64,000 nt of DNA from an uncultured Succinivibrionaceae bacterium (GCA_944393045.1 CALXYT010000004.1:1-64000); one strand, 5' to 3'. Numbered from the stretch's first letter, positions 1 through 9,314 are shown. Numbers and translations: made by a program. The notes: generated from the letters alone by a model not told the origin.

Positions 1-9
1 TGAAATAAA

Positions 10-45
10 ATAAAAAACTCCTGAGTACTAGAGCACTCAAGAGTT
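10..45 (-). terminator. Rho-independent terminator of the pilin ORF
   Basis: Arms AACTCCTGAGT (16-26) and ACTCAAGAGTT (35-45) pair with one mismatch around an 8-base loop. Read on the minus strand the stem is followed by a T-rich run. It lies 20 bases beyond the pilin stop codon. Confidence 0.8.
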
Positions 46-64
46 CTTTGGTTAAACTTTTAAA

Positions 65-523
65 TTAGCAGAGATCAGCATCTATACAAGTAGAATTAGT
101 ATTATCTCGCTCCCAATCAACTATACCATTATCAACAGCACCAAATTTAGGAACAAGAACATATGTCTTACTACCTAAACCATTGGTACTAACTGCAGTT
201 GCAGTAATTGTTGCATCTGTTACATCAATGTTAGCAACATATTTAGTTGCATAATCAGTGCTATTACCAATTCTCCAGCCGTTACCTTTCCCACCGTTAC
301 CACATGTTGATGCAGTAATAGTTGCACTTGCAGAAAAAGTTGGACCTACATCAAAGATACATAATTCCACTTGCTTCTTAACACCATCAACAGCCTGAAT
401 AACTTCAGTAAAACGGGCACGAGCCATATATTTAGCATATGCAGGAAGAGCAATAGCAGCTAAAATACCGATGATTGCGATTACAATCATTAATTGCAAT
501 AAAATTGTATAAAATTTGCACAC
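65..523 (-). pseudogene. Type IV major-pilin-like gene lacking the prepilin signal (broken or silent copy)
   Basis: From residue 11 the ORF is a typical PilA-class pilin. The hydrophobic helix [19 protein letters not shown] is followed by a polar helix and a globular domain with Cys near residues 54 and 74 and a C-terminal pair (CIDADLC). The start is abnormal. The longest frame begins with GTG at 523, has no Shine-Dalgarno sequence, and reads [10 protein letters not shown] where a prepilin should have a short basic leader, Gly and FTLIE. Neither the processing Gly nor Glu5 is present, and no frame upstream encodes them. The prepilin peptidase could not process this product. A 5'-truncated silent cassette or a pseudogene fits best; a sequencing or assembly error at the junction is the alternative. 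A terminator follows the stop. Confidence 0.75.
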
Positions 524-819
524 AAATTCACAAGAAATTCTAAAAAGTTGTGAGTTCTTTAAAAGTACAATTTCTATAGTTTTTTTTTAGTAATTGATTT
601 TTAGTGATTTTTTTGGCAGCTAAATAATTTCTTTGTATGAATGGTTGGAGTTATCCATAGTTTGAAAATAATTGCAAACAGTTAAGTTATTAACAGGATA
701 TTTGGATCGTTATTTAGTGTTATAGAAATCTGTTTTTAGTAAAAAACATCGATGCTTTTTGATTGTAAATTGAAGCAATAAGGGAGTAAGAATTTTAAAT
801 TTTAAGTTTTAACTTAAAT

Positions 820-862
820 TGTGATTTATAACACTTACGTTTTAAGGATTGATGTATATAAT
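820..862 (+). promoter_or_regulatory. Candidate CRP-dependent (class II) promoter of the lipoprotein gene
   Basis: TGTGA-tttata-ACACT (820-835) matches the CRP half-sites at 8 of 10 positions. A perfect TATAAT (857-862) follows, with no good -35 hexamer. If transcription starts 7 bases after the -10, the box centre lies at -41.5, the class II activator position. The rest of the gap between the pilin remnant and this gene (524-909) holds an imperfect palindrome near 793-820 and no gene that I can see. Confidence 0.5.
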
Positions 863-909
863 TCAAAGAGTGTTAACAAATGATTTTATCTATGTTAAGG
901 ATAATGAAC

Positions 910-1368
910 ATGTATAAGAAACTTCTTTTAGCTGCAATTACTGCAGGTACTTTATCTTTAGTTGGCTGTTCTTCTGGTGGAGCAGGTGATTCTTCAGCAG
1001 CTGACGGTGGTGCAGATGTATTTGGTACTCCAATTTATTTACGTGGTGAAATGAATGATTGGAATGCTCAGAGTAAGTACTTGATTAAGAAAGTAAGTGA
1101 TAAGGTTTATGTTGCAACTGCAGAGTTAAAGGTAGACTGGGCTCCATATAAGTTTAAGTTTGCTGATGCTGGTTGGTCTTCAGGTACTAACTTCGGTTAT
1201 AGAGATCAGCCTGGGGTATTTGAATGGGGTGGTGAACCAGTTATTTTAAATCCTAAGTCTGTATTTGAAGAAGTTAAGGTAACTCCTCCAGCTGATGGTT
1301 TATATGACTTCTACCTTGATGTATCTGGTACAGATCCAGTAACTTACGTAAAAGAACACGGTAAGTAA
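910..1368 (+). CDS. Small lipoprotein with a carbohydrate-binding-like beta domain
   Basis: Start ATG 910 is chosen because AAGGA (897-901) lies 8 bases upstream; the frame is open further up. Residues 1-20 form a lipoprotein signal peptide (MYKKLLLAAITAGTLSLVGC) with lipobox LVGC, so the mature protein should be lipidated. A Ser/Gly/Ala linker follows. The remaining roughly 120 residues begin TPIYLRGEMNDWN and include APYKFKFADAGWSSGTNFGY. This resembles the small immunoglobulin-like domains associated with pullulanases and starch-binding proteins, in which an LRG-x-MNDW motif is typical. No catalytic domain is present. A role in glycan binding at the outer membrane is inference. It is a single-gene unit with its own terminator, behind a possible CRP-controlled promoter. 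Confidence 0.7.
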   Translation: MYKKLLLAAITAGTLSLVGCSSGGAGDSSAADGGADVFGTPIYLRGEMNDWNAQSKYLIKKVSDKVYVATAELKVDWAPYKFKFADAGWSSGTNFGYRDQPGVFEWGGEPVILNPKSVFEEVKVTPPADGLYDFYLDVSGTDPVTYVKEHGK

Positions 1369-1392
1369 TCTTTGGTAAATAAATAGATTAGT

Positions 1393-1422
1393 AAAATCCA
1401 CATAGCAATATGTGGATTTTTC
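1393..1422 (+). terminator. Rho-independent terminator after the lipoprotein gene
   Basis: Arms AAAATCCACAT and ATGTGGATTTT enclose a short AGCAAT loop and run into TTTTT. The terminator ends about 25 bases before xerD. Confidence 0.85.
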
Positions 1423-1447
1423 ATATTAATTGCTTAAGAGGTCAAAT

Positions 1448-2341
1448 ATGCAATCAAGTATTGGTATTGATCAGTATATAGATTTTATTGCTATTGATTT
1501 AGGTTTATCTAAAGCAACACAAGCAACGTATAAGACTCAAGTTGTTTTTTTTATAAAGTATCTATATAAGCATAATATTTCCTTAAATGAATTTAAGGAA
1601 GATGATATACATGCTTATATTAGAGAAAAACAACATGAAGATGATTTAACCTCCTGCAGTGTCAATTTAGTTCTTTCGGCGATTAAATCGTTTGTACGCT
1701 ATCAACTAGCCGAAAAAATAAGATCAGATGATCCTTTTTTAAATTATGAGTTCCCTAAACTTGCCCAGCGTATCCCAAAAATTTTAAATAATGAAATGAT
1801 GAAGAAAATCTTAAATGAACCAAAAGAAACTGATTTTCTTGAATTTAGGGATAAGGTTCTTATGGCTCTTTTATATGCAACAGGGCTGCGTTCTCAGGAG
1901 TTAATAAGCTTAAAATTCCAAAATGTAAATTTTGAGGAAGGATTTTTAAGAGTCATAGGAAAAGGTGATAAAGAAAGAATGGTGCCTATTGCTTCTGTTG
2001 TAATGGATTTGTTTAAAAAATATATAGCTTTTGCTAAAAGTAAAGGTATCGTTTTTAAAGGACAGTATTTGTTTCCTTCTTCTCGATCAGATTCGCATAT
2101 TACCAGACAAACATTATTTTATCGCATAAGAAATTATGCTAAACGAGCAGGCTTAAATCCCTTACCATCAGCTCATATCTTTAGACATGCATTTGCTACG
2201 CATTTATTGAATAATGGAGCGGATTTAGCAACCGTACAAATGCTTTTAGGCCATTCTAGTTTAAATACCACTGAAATCTATACTCATGTTGCCAGTAAGA
2301 GACTTCATGAGGTCTTTAAGAAAGCTCATCCAAGATCATAA
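1448..2341 (+). CDS. xerD: Tyrosine recombinase XerD
   Basis: Resolves chromosome dimers at dif together with XerC by exchanging strands through a 3'-phosphotyrosine. Start ATG 1448 follows AAGAGG at 1436-1441 and gives 297 residues, against 298 in E. coli. The N-terminal SAM-like core-binding domain spans about 5-90. The catalytic domain carries R148 (ATGLR), K172 (GKGDK), H243 and R246 (HIFRHAF), H269 (LGHSS) and Y278 (EIYTHV), within one residue of E. coli XerD numbering. The C-terminus KKAHPRS resembles the XerD tail, which favours XerD over XerC. The usual dsbC-recJ partners are absent; it stands alone between two terminators. Confidence 0.93.
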   Translation: MQSSIGIDQYIDFIAIDLGLSKATQATYKTQVVFFIKYLYKHNISLNEFKEDDIHAYIREKQHEDDLTSCSVNLVLSAIKSFVRYQLAEKIRSDDPFLNYEFPKLAQRIPKILNNEMMKKILNEPKETDFLEFRDKVLMALLYATGLRSQELISLKFQNVNFEEGFLRVIGKGDKERMVPIASVVMDLFKKYIAFAKSKGIVFKGQYLFPSSRSDSHITRQTLFYRIRNYAKRAGLNPLPSAHIFRHAFATHLLNNGADLATVQMLLGHSSLNTTEIYTHVASKRLHEVFKKAHPRS

Positions 2342-2376
2342 TGATGTTGGTGAGGTTTAGATAGGTGTATTATTGC

Positions 2377-2423
2377 AAAAAAACACCTCATAATGGGGTA
2401 TTTCCATAAAGAGGTGTTTTTAA
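2377..2423. terminator. Bidirectional terminator between xerD and accC
   Basis: Arms AAACACCTC (2381-2389) and GAGGTGTTT (2411-2419) are flanked by A-rich and T-rich runs, so it can serve both convergent genes. Confidence 0.85.
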
Positions 2424-2431
2424 GTAAAATA

Positions 2432-3781
2432 TTAAGTTTCTTGAGCTAATTTATGTTCAAGATAATGGATATTAAAGCCACCTTTATTGAAAGCTTCATC
2501 TTCCATTAGGTTTTGCAGAAGTTGGATGTTGGTCTTAATACCATCGATAACAAGTTCATGTAAAGCTTGATGCATACGAGCAATAGCTAAAGCACGATTA
2601 TCGTTATAGGCAATAAGTTTACCAATCATTGAATCGTAGAAAGGTGGAACAACGTAATTTTCATAGATGTGTGAATCCCAACGAATTCCAGGACCGCCTG
2701 GAGTATGTAAGCGAGTAATCTTACCAGGTGCCGGAATAAAGGTCTTAGGATCTTCAGCATTTATACGACATTCAATGGCATGACCTTTTAATTTAACATC
2801 TGATTGTTTGAAGGTTAGATAGTTGCCACCAGCAATTTTAAGCTGTTCTTTTACAATATCAATGCCTGTAACAAGTTCAGTGATAGGGTGTTCTACCTGT
2901 ACACGAGTATTCATCTCGATAAAGAAGAATTGACCATTCTCATATAAAAATTCAAAGGTACCAGCACCACGATAGCCTATTTCTACACAAGCACGAGCAC
3001 AACGTTCACCGATATCTCGGCGTTGCTCTTCTGTAATGCCTGGTGCAGGAGCTTCTTCGATAACCTTCTGGTTTCTTCTTTGCATTGAACAATCACGTTC
3101 ACCAAGGTAAACAGCATGTCCCATACCATCAGAAAGTAATTGGAACTCTATATGTCTAGGATTTTCCAAGAACTTTTCCATAAAAACATTTGGGTTATTA
3201 AAGAAGTTATCAGCTTCACGAGAGGTAAGAGCGATAGAGTCGATTAGCTCTTCTTCTTTACGAACAACTCGCATGCCTCGACCACCGCCACCACCAGCAG
3301 CTTTAATAATTACCGGATAACCAATTTCACGAGCCAGTCTCTTATTTTCTTCAGCGTTATCTGAAAGCACACCAGTGCCTGGAACACAAGGAACCCCAGC
3401 AGCTTCCATTGCTTCAATTGCTGATACTTTATCACCCATTAAACGAATGGTTTCAGGTCTAGGACCGATAAAAATAAAACCAGAACGTTCAACTACTTCA
3501 GCAAATTCGGCATTTTCAGATAAGAAGCCGTATCCTGGATGAATAGCATTAGCTCCTGTAACCTCAGCAGCAGCAATAAGTGAAGGAATGTTGAGATATG
3601 ATTCTTTTGCAGGAGCAGGACCTATACAAATAGTTTCATCAGCTAACTTTACATGTTTTAAATCACGATCAGCTGTTGAGTGGACTGCGACAGTCTTAAT
3701 GCCCATTTCTTTACAAGCTCTAAGAATTCTTAGAGCAATTTCACCACGGTTAGCAATTAATACCTTATCAATCTTTGGCAT
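2432..3781 (-). CDS. accC: Biotin carboxylase subunit of acetyl-CoA carboxylase
   Basis: Carboxylates the biotin on AccB using ATP and bicarbonate, the first half of the acetyl-CoA carboxylase reaction in fatty acid synthesis. It has 449 residues, full length. Visible motifs are [13 protein letters not shown] (81-93), the glycine-rich ATP-grasp loop GGGGGRGMR (163-171), and the catalytic stretch [12 protein letters not shown] with E289, R293 and E297. It lies 16 bases downstream of accB on the same strand, the usual accBC arrangement. It ends at the shared terminator with xerD. Confidence 0.97.
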   Translation of the reverse strand: MPKIDKVLIANRGEIALRILRACKEMGIKTVAVHSTADRDLKHVKLADETICIGPAPAKESYLNIPSLIAAAEVTGANAIHPGYGFLSENAEFAEVVERSGFIFIGPRPETIRLMGDKVSAIEAMEAAGVPCVPGTGVLSDNAEENKRLAREIGYPVIIKAAGGGGGRGMRVVRKEEELIDSIALTSREADNFFNNPNVFMEKFLENPRHIEFQLLSDGMGHAVYLGERDCSMQRRNQKVIEEAPAPGITEEQRRDIGERCARACVEIGYRGAGTFEFLYENGQFFFIEMNTRVQVEHPITELVTGIDIVKEQLKIAGGNYLTFKQSDVKLKGHAIECRINAEDPKTFIPAPGKITRLHTPGGPGIRWDSHIYENYVVPPFYDSMIGKLIAYNDNRALAIARMHQALHELVIDGIKTNIQLLQNLMEDEAFNKGGFNIHYLEHKLAQET

Positions 3782-3797
3782 TTAAGAACTCTCTTAA

Positions 3798-4265
3798 TTA
3801 TTCAATGATAAATAATGGTTGATCAAATTCTACTGTAGCACCGTTTTCTACAAGAATCTTCTTTACTACGCCTGACTTATCAGCTGCAATTTGATTCATC
3901 ATCTTCATTGCTTCGATAATACAAACAGTTTGACCTTCCTTAACAGTAGCACCTTCTTCCACAAAAGATGGGCTTTCAGGATTAGCTGCACGATAGAAGG
4001 TACCAACCATTGGTGATTTCATTACATGACCAGAAACTGGTTCTTCAGCTTTGGAGGCAGGTTCAATAGCTTCAAAATTAGCAGGCTGATGTGCAACAAC
4101 AGCTGGTGCTGGAGTAAATGTAGGTGCAACAGGAGCTGCAATTACTTCTGGAGCACTTCTAGTGATTTTAATTTGTTCTTCACCTTCTTTAAGTTCAAGT
4201 TCGGTGATGTCAGATTCTGAAACAATTTTAATTAGTTTAGAAATTTTTTGGATATCAATTTGCAT
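3798..4265 (-). CDS. accB: Biotin carboxyl carrier protein (BCCP)
   Basis: Carries the biotin that shuttles CO2 from AccC to the carboxyltransferase. ATG 4265 is preferred over the longer TTG frame because AGAAGAG sits at a suitable distance upstream. The product is 155 residues. There is an N-terminal helical segment, an Ala/Pro-rich linker (about 38-80) and a biotinyl domain with EAMKMMN, in which K121 is the biotinylation site. The 'thumb' segment typical of the AccB type ([18 protein letters not shown]) is present. It is the middle gene of aroQ-accB-accC. Confidence 0.96.
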   Translation of the reverse strand: MQIDIQKISKLIKIVSESDITELELKEGEEQIKITRSAPEVIAAPVAPTFTPAPAVVAHQPANFEAIEPASKAEEPVSGHVMKSPMVGTFYRAANPESPSFVEEGATVKEGQTVCIIEAMKMMNQIAADKSGVVKKILVENGATVEFDQPLFIIE

Positions 4266-4289
4266 GCTCAATCTCTTCTATTAGAGGCT

Positions 4290-4730
4290 TTATTGAATTT
4301 TTTTAATAGCTGCGCGTAGTGCATATTCGTAGCCATCAGGTCCAAATCCACATATTACCCCAGTTGCAATATCGGACAAAAATGAATGATGTCGAAATTC
4401 TTCTCTTGCATGAACATTGGAAATATGAACTTCAAAGAAAGGAATTCTAACGGCTAACAAGGCATCGCGAATGGCAACGCTTGTGTGTGTAAAGGCGGCA
4501 GGATTTATGATAATGTAATCTACCTTACCAAATACACTGTGTATTTTATTAATAATTTCAAACTCAGCATTAGACTGAAAATCTATCAGATCAATATTAA
4601 AAGATTTGGCTATAGTGTGTAAATTATCAATTATTGCTTGTAAGCTTAAATCGCCATATATCCCTGGTTCACGAACGCCAAGCATATTTAAGTTTGGCCC
4701 ATTAAGAAGCAAAATTTTTTTCTGGCTCAT
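4290..4730 (-). CDS. aroQ: Type II 3-dehydroquinate dehydratase
   Basis: Converts 3-dehydroquinate to 3-dehydroshikimate in the shikimate pathway. It has 146 residues, typical of the dodecameric type II enzyme. The signature [12 protein letters not shown] is followed by R20 and Y25 of the flexible lid, N76 and H82 ([10 protein letters not shown]), and H102 with [10 protein letters not shown]. It is the first gene of a unit with accB and accC, an order found in other gammaproteobacteria. Confidence 0.96.
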   Translation of the reverse strand: MSQKKILLLNGPNLNMLGVREPGIYGDLSLQAIIDNLHTIAKSFNIDLIDFQSNAEFEIINKIHSVFGKVDYIIINPAAFTHTSVAIRDALLAVRIPFFEVHISNVHAREEFRHHSFLSDIATGVICGFGPDGYEYALRAAIKKIQ

Positions 4731-5049
4731 TTAGGAGTACACTCGCTAATTTAATATTTGATAAAAATAGAAAATCCAGTAATTAATACATTCTACATAA
4801 AAAAGCAGGGAATAAGTAGGGGTAAAACGGTTTTTGATGAAAAAAAGTGTAAATTTCTCACAAAAAGCTCTTTTTTTAGCCTTATAAGTCGTTTTGATAA
4901 CTAGCTATAAAAAAGTCTTAATTTGCTTTAGATTGTTGAAAAATTTTTGAGTACTACTATTATTTTGTTTGATAAATAAGTAAAATATAAGTAGTTTTTT
5001 AAGGTGACCTGTTAACACCTTTGTAATTTACCATTGAATGGAGATTTAA
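4731..5049. promoter_or_regulatory. Divergent aroQ/glyA control region with a leader hairpin before glyA
   Basis: About 320 bases without a gene. On the glyA side, AAGGTG (5001-5006) and CACCTT (5016-5021) form a 6-bp hairpin about 30 bases before the start codon. A loose -10 (TAAAAT, 4981-4986) lies upstream with no strong -35. The glyA ribosome site is GGAGA just before the ATG. No riboswitch class was recognised. Confidence 0.4.
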
Positions 5050-6306
5050 ATGCTTAATCAGGCTGAAAATATTGCAAGCTATGATCCAGAATTATGGGAT
5101 GCAATAGCAAGTGAAAATACTCGTCAAGAAGAACATATTGAACTTATCGCTTCTGAAAACTACGTTAGTAAGTGTGTAATGGAAGCTCAAGGTTCACAGC
5201 TCACTAATAAGTATGCTGAAGGTTATCCTGGAAAGAGATACTATGGCGGTTGTGAATTTGTAGATAAGGTTGAAACTTTGGCTATTGAACGTGCTAAGGC
5301 TTTATTTGGGGCTGATTACGCAAATGTTCAACCACATTCAGGCTCTCAGGCAAATGCTGCTGTATATATGGCTTTAGTTCAGCCAGGTGATACAGTAATG
5401 GGTATGAGTTTAGCTCATGGTGGTCATTTAACTCATGGTGCATCAGTAAGTTTTTCAGGTAAGATTTATCACTCTGTTCAGTATGGTGTAGATAGCAACG
5501 GTAATATCGATTATGATGATGTATTAGCTAAAGCTAAAGAATGTCAGCCAAAATTGATTGTTGCAGGTTTCTCTGCTTATAGTGGTATTGTTGATTGGGC
5601 TAAAATGCGTGAAATTGCAGATGCAGTTGGGGCGTATTTATTTGTTGATATGGCTCATGTTGCAGGTTTAGTAGCAGCAGGTCTTTATCCAAATCCATTA
5701 CCTTATGCTCATGTAGTAACTTCTACAACTCATAAGACCTTAGGAGGTCCTCGTGGTGGTTTAATCCTTTCAAGCTGTGGTGATGAAACTATCTATAAGA
5801 AGTTAAATTCAACAATTTTCCCAGGTACTCAAGGTGGTCCTTTAATGCATGTAATTGCAGCTAAGGCAGTAGCATTCAAAGAAGCTATGGAACCTGAATA
5901 TAAAGAATATCAGGCTCAAATCTTAAAGAATGCCAAGGCAATGGTTAAGGTTTTCTTAGACCGTGGTTATAAGATTGTATCTGGTGGTACACATGATCAC
6001 TTATTCTTAGTTGATTTAATTGAACGTGAATATTCTGGTAAGGATGCAGATGCCGCTTTAGGTAGAGCAAATATTACTGTAAATAAGAACTCAGTACCTA
6101 ATGATCCACGTTCCCCATTTGTAACCTCAGGTTTAAGAATTGGTACTCCTGCTGTTACTCGCCGTGGTTTAAAGGAAGCTGATGTTGCAGAACTTGCATC
6201 ATGGATGTGCGATATCCTTGATAACATGGGTAATGCTGATGTTGAAAGCCAGGTTAAAGAAAAGGTAATTGCTTTATGTAAGCGCTTCCCTGTTTACGCT
6301 AAGTAG
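5050..6306 (+). CDS. glyA: Serine hydroxymethyltransferase
   Basis: PLP enzyme interconverting serine and tetrahydrofolate with glycine and 5,10-methylenetetrahydrofolate; the main source of one-carbon units. It has 418 residues, close to E. coli (417). K229 in [13 protein letters not shown] is the PLP lysine. The substrate-binding [11 protein letters not shown] and the GKRYYGG loop are intact. It sits alone with a long upstream region and a structured 3' region, and nrdR follows as it often does in gammaproteobacteria. Confidence 0.97.
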   Translation: MLNQAENIASYDPELWDAIASENTRQEEHIELIASENYVSKCVMEAQGSQLTNKYAEGYPGKRYYGGCEFVDKVETLAIERAKALFGADYANVQPHSGSQANAAVYMALVQPGDTVMGMSLAHGGHLTHGASVSFSGKIYHSVQYGVDSNGNIDYDDVLAKAKECQPKLIVAGFSAYSGIVDWAKMREIADAVGAYLFVDMAHVAGLVAAGLYPNPLPYAHVVTSTTHKTLGGPRGGLILSSCGDETIYKKLNSTIFPGTQGGPLMHVIAAKAVAFKEAMEPEYKEYQAQILKNAKAMVKVFLDRGYKIVSGGTHDHLFLVDLIEREYSGKDADAALGRANITVNKNSVPNDPRSPFVTSGLRIGTPAVTRRGLKEADVAELASWMCDILDNMGNADVESQVKEKVIALCKRFPVYAK

Positions 6307-6320
6307 TATTGCTTAATTCA

Positions 6321-6446
6321 TTGCCAAAGTTTAAATTCTTTCTTTTGCGAAAGGATATATGTAAGGAGCCTTGGCAAGTTTGGTGGATTTTTGGGAAAAT
6401 CTCCGACAAGAAGAAACTCTGATAGCTATTGATCAGAGTTTTTTCT
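6321..6446 (+). ncRNA. Candidate structured 3'-UTR small RNA ending in the glyA terminator
   Basis: Three structures follow the glyA stop in series. Arms TTGCCAA (6321-6327) and TTGGCAA (6371-6377) enclose a CTTTC/GAAAG stem. Next is a GGATTTT/AAAATCT hairpin around TGGG. Last is a terminator with arms AACTCTGAT and ATCAGAGTT (6415-6440) followed by a T run. The first two are more structure than a plain terminator needs. No family was recognised, and a processed or independently transcribed small RNA is inference. The terminator itself is secure. Confidence 0.45.
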
Positions 6447-6598
6447 TTTTTCGTACCAAATTTTTAGTGAAAGATAATTTTTTGCGAACTGCTAAATATA
6501 ATCTTTTAAAATATTATTGTATAATCTAATCGGTACTTTCTTAGTAGTTTTTAGAAGTGAAGTAAATTATATTTAGTTATCTTTTAAAGGTGAGTATT

Positions 6599-7135
6599 AT
6601 GCACTGTCCTTTTTGTCATGCCGTAGATACAAAGGTTATTGATACAAGATTAATTTCAGAAGGTGAACACGTTAAACGTAGAAGGCAGTGCTTATCCTGT
6701 CATGAAAGGTTCACCACTATCGAAAAACCTGAACTAATTATGCCTAATGTAATTAAGCATGATGGTTCAAGAGAGCCATTTAATGAAGATAAATTACGTA
6801 AAGGCATGAAACACGCTTTAGAAAAACGTCCTGTAAGTACTGAGGAATTTGAGAACGCAGTCAATAGAATTTTGTCAAAAATGCGTGGTACTTGTGAAAG
6901 AGAGGTAATCTCTAGTTACATAGGTCAATGCGTAATGGAAGAGCTTAGAGAGCTTGATCCTGTGGCTTATATTCGTTTTTCTTCAGTATATTCAAGTTTT
7001 GATGATATTCAAGATTTTGCTACAGCTATTGAGCGTTTTATACAAAGTGAAGAGGAACGTAAGAAAGCTAAAGCAGAAGGTGTTGAGGTTGAAAAGAAGA
7101 AAGAAGAACCTAAAACACCTACTTATAGACTTTAA
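6599..7135 (+). CDS. nrdR: Transcriptional repressor NrdR with an extended tail
   Basis: Represses ribonucleotide reductase genes by binding NrdR boxes in response to ATP/dATP. ATG 6599 is preferred to GTG 6590, which overlaps the AAAGG ribosome site. The zinc ribbon uses C3, C6, C31 and C34 (CPFC and CLSC), followed by an ATP-cone domain to about residue 140. At 178 residues it exceeds the usual length of about 150. The extra part is a charged Lys/Glu-rich tail ending PKTPTYRL. It precedes ribD, as in many gammaproteobacteria. A TATAAT at 6520-6525 is a possible -10 element. Confidence 0.94.
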   Translation: MHCPFCHAVDTKVIDTRLISEGEHVKRRRQCLSCHERFTTIEKPELIMPNVIKHDGSREPFNEDKLRKGMKHALEKRPVSTEEFENAVNRILSKMRGTCEREVISSYIGQCVMEELRELDPVAYIRFSSVYSSFDDIQDFATAIERFIQSEEERKKAKAEGVEVEKKKEEPKTPTYRL

Positions 7136-7168
7136 TATCGTTTTTTCATGTTGTAATAAGGAGCTTAG

Positions 7169-8308
7169 ATGATTACCGAGGTAGATAATGAATTTATGAA
7201 GCAGGCTTTTGCGCTTGCTAAGCACGGTCTATACACTACAGCTCCTAATCCTTGCGTAGGTTGTGTCATAGTTAAGGATAATAAAGTAATTGGTCAAGGG
7301 TACCATGAGTGTGCTGGTATGCCACATGCTGAAGTTATGGCTATGCGCAGTGCATCAGGTCAAGATTTAACAGGTGCTACTGTTTATGTTTCTTTAGAGC
7401 CTTGTTCTCATTATGGTTTAACCCCCCCATGTGCTAAGGCTCTAGTAGATGCAAAAGTTGCTCGTGTGCTTTGTGGTACAACTGATCCTAATCCTTTAGT
7501 TAGTGGTAAAGGTATAGCGATTTTACGAGAAGGTGGTATTGAGGTTGAGGTTTTTGCTTGGGAAGATGAGCAATGGCAATTAAATAAAGCATTTTTATAT
7601 GCCATGGAACACCAGAAGGCATTTGTAACTGTAAAATTTGGGATGAGTTTAGATGCCAAACTTGCCTTAAAAAATGGTGCTAGTAAATGGATTACCTCAG
7701 ATGCTTCAAGATCTGATGTGCAGCGTCTTAGAGTTTTACATCAAGCAATTTTAACCTCTGCAAGCACTGTTTTAGCTGATGATCCTTCTCTTAATATCCG
7801 ATATGAACAATTACCGGTAGCAGTTACTACTGATTATCCTAAAGATTCTGTGCGTCAGCCCTTAAAAGTGGTTGTAGATACCAAAGGAAGATTGACGGGA
7901 AAAGAAAAGATTTTTTCCAGAGGTGGTGATGTCTGGGTTATAAGATTAAGTGAAAGTGATAAAGTCATTGAAGAGTCTTTTTTAGATAACCCAAAAGCCA
8001 AAATAGTTGCAATACCTAAGGTTAATGGTACAGAAGAAGTAGATTTTCAGGTATTATTAGCGCAATTGCATTTACATAAAATTAGAAGTGTTTTAGTTGA
8101 GGCTGGTGGCAATTTTGTTAATAGTTTATTTGCGCAAAAAGCCGTAAATGAGTTAATTACTTATGTTGCTCCAAAAATTTTAGGAACTGATGCAATTGAT
8201 GCGTTTAAAGTAGATGGTATTACCAATTTGGCGTTGGTTGCCAATTATACATTAGAAGATGTATGTAAAATAGGTAATGATGTAAGATTAACATATAAAA
8301 TAGATTAA
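7169..8308 (+). CDS. ribD: Bifunctional riboflavin deaminase/reductase
   Basis: Catalyses the second and third steps of riboflavin synthesis: deamination of the GTP cyclohydrolase II product, then NADPH reduction of the ribosyl chain. It has 379 residues. The N-terminal cytidine-deaminase-like zinc site is H53-A-E55 with C79 and C88 (PCSHYGLTPPC). The C-terminal dihydrofolate-reductase-like domain starts near residue 150 (VTVKFGMSLDAKLA). It starts 33 bases after nrdR and is followed by ribE in a compact unit. Confidence 0.96.
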   Translation: MITEVDNEFMKQAFALAKHGLYTTAPNPCVGCVIVKDNKVIGQGYHECAGMPHAEVMAMRSASGQDLTGATVYVSLEPCSHYGLTPPCAKALVDAKVARVLCGTTDPNPLVSGKGIAILREGGIEVEVFAWEDEQWQLNKAFLYAMEHQKAFVTVKFGMSLDAKLALKNGASKWITSDASRSDVQRLRVLHQAILTSASTVLADDPSLNIRYEQLPVAVTTDYPKDSVRQPLKVVVDTKGRLTGKEKIFSRGGDVWVIRLSESDKVIEESFLDNPKAKIVAIPKVNGTEEVDFQVLLAQLHLHKIRSVLVEAGGNFVNSLFAQKAVNELITYVAPKILGTDAIDAFKVDGITNLALVANYTLEDVCKIGNDVRLTYKID

Positions 8309-8344
8309 GAATATTAATTAGATTAGATAAGTAGAGCTTGTGTA

Positions 8345-9004
8345 ATGTTTACTGGAATAGTTCAAGGTTTAGGAGTTATAAGCGATATTATTGCATCGGG
8401 TGATGGAGCAAAAATCAAGGTTAAATCAGAAAACTTTTCTTTAGAAGGTGTGCAAATTGGTGATTCTATTGCTTGTAATGGTGTTTGCCTTACGGTAGTT
8501 GAATTATTTGACCAGGGATTTTGGGCTGATATGTCCCATGAGACTATGGACTGCACTATTTTTAAGAATGCCAGAAGAGGATTAAAACTAAATCTAGAAC
8601 AAGCTTTAACACCTTTATCACATCTAGGTGGTCATATTGTGCAAGGGCACGTTGATGGGGTAGGTATAATAGATAGTGTTATAAAAAAAGATAACGTAAT
8701 GGATGTTTGGATAATAGCACCAAACAATATTGCAAAATATATCGCTAAGAAAGGATCTATTACTGTTGATGGTATAAGTCTTACGGTAAATGATGTGGTT
8801 AATTCATCATTTAGACTTACTTTAATTCCTCATACTCATGCGATTACCACTTCCGATGATTGGGTAAAGGGGCAAGAAGTAAACCTTGAGGTCGATGTAT
8901 TGGCAAGATATTTAGAAAGATTAGTAGAAACTAAAGATAATCCTCAAAATAATAAAGTAAATAACCTTAGTAAAGAGCTATTGATGCAAAATGGATTTTT
9001 TTAA
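8345..9004 (+). CDS. ribE: Riboflavin synthase alpha chain
   Basis: Dismutates two 6,7-dimethyl-8-ribityllumazine molecules to riboflavin. It has 219 residues with two lumazine-binding repeats, the first starting MFTGIVQGLG and the second around GGHIVQGHVDGVG. It is called ribC in E. coli. In many relatives ribBA and ribH follow directly; here the unit stops and ribH lies 6 kb downstream. No FMN riboswitch was recognised near any rib gene in this window. Confidence 0.95.
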   Translation: MFTGIVQGLGVISDIIASGDGAKIKVKSENFSLEGVQIGDSIACNGVCLTVVELFDQGFWADMSHETMDCTIFKNARRGLKLNLEQALTPLSHLGGHIVQGHVDGVGIIDSVIKKDNVMDVWIIAPNNIAKYIAKKGSITVDGISLTVNDVVNSSFRLTLIPHTHAITTSDDWVKGQEVNLEVDVLARYLERLVETKDNPQNNKVNNLSKELLMQNGFF

Positions 9005-9314
9005 AAATAGAAATCAAGATTAGTGATTTATAGAAATATTTACTTATAATTGTGATCAATAATTTAAAAAAAATTGTTTTAGCTTGACGGTTGTCATTAT
9101 AAGACTTTAATCTTACAATATTGATTTTTTTATGTGCATGATGTTTGATAACATTATGCTGTGTATAATAACAAGCAAAGGTACTTTATTACCAGTTTTT
9201 CTGGGGCTATAAAATGATTGAAATGGTTTGATAGGTCACCTTTGAAATGCTTGCTTTAAGTTATATCTTAGAGTATGCGTAACATGGATTGGATAGATAC
9301 AAGCAGGGATCTTT
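9005..9314. other. Intergenic region before the LysM gene
   Basis: About 310 AT-rich bases with no gene. A TATAAT at 9164-9169 is the best -10 candidate for the downstream gene, but no convincing -35 sits at the usual distance. GCAGGGAT just before 9315 is a weak ribosome site. No clear terminator follows ribE. Confidence 0.35.

Noticed and set aside
1430-2341. Phage or integron integrase
   Set aside because: Length, residue spacing and the tail match XerD, and no attachment site or phage genes are nearby.
8309-9314. FMN riboswitch near the rib genes
   Set aside because: None of the conserved RFN element segments could be recognised before ribD, ribE or ribH.
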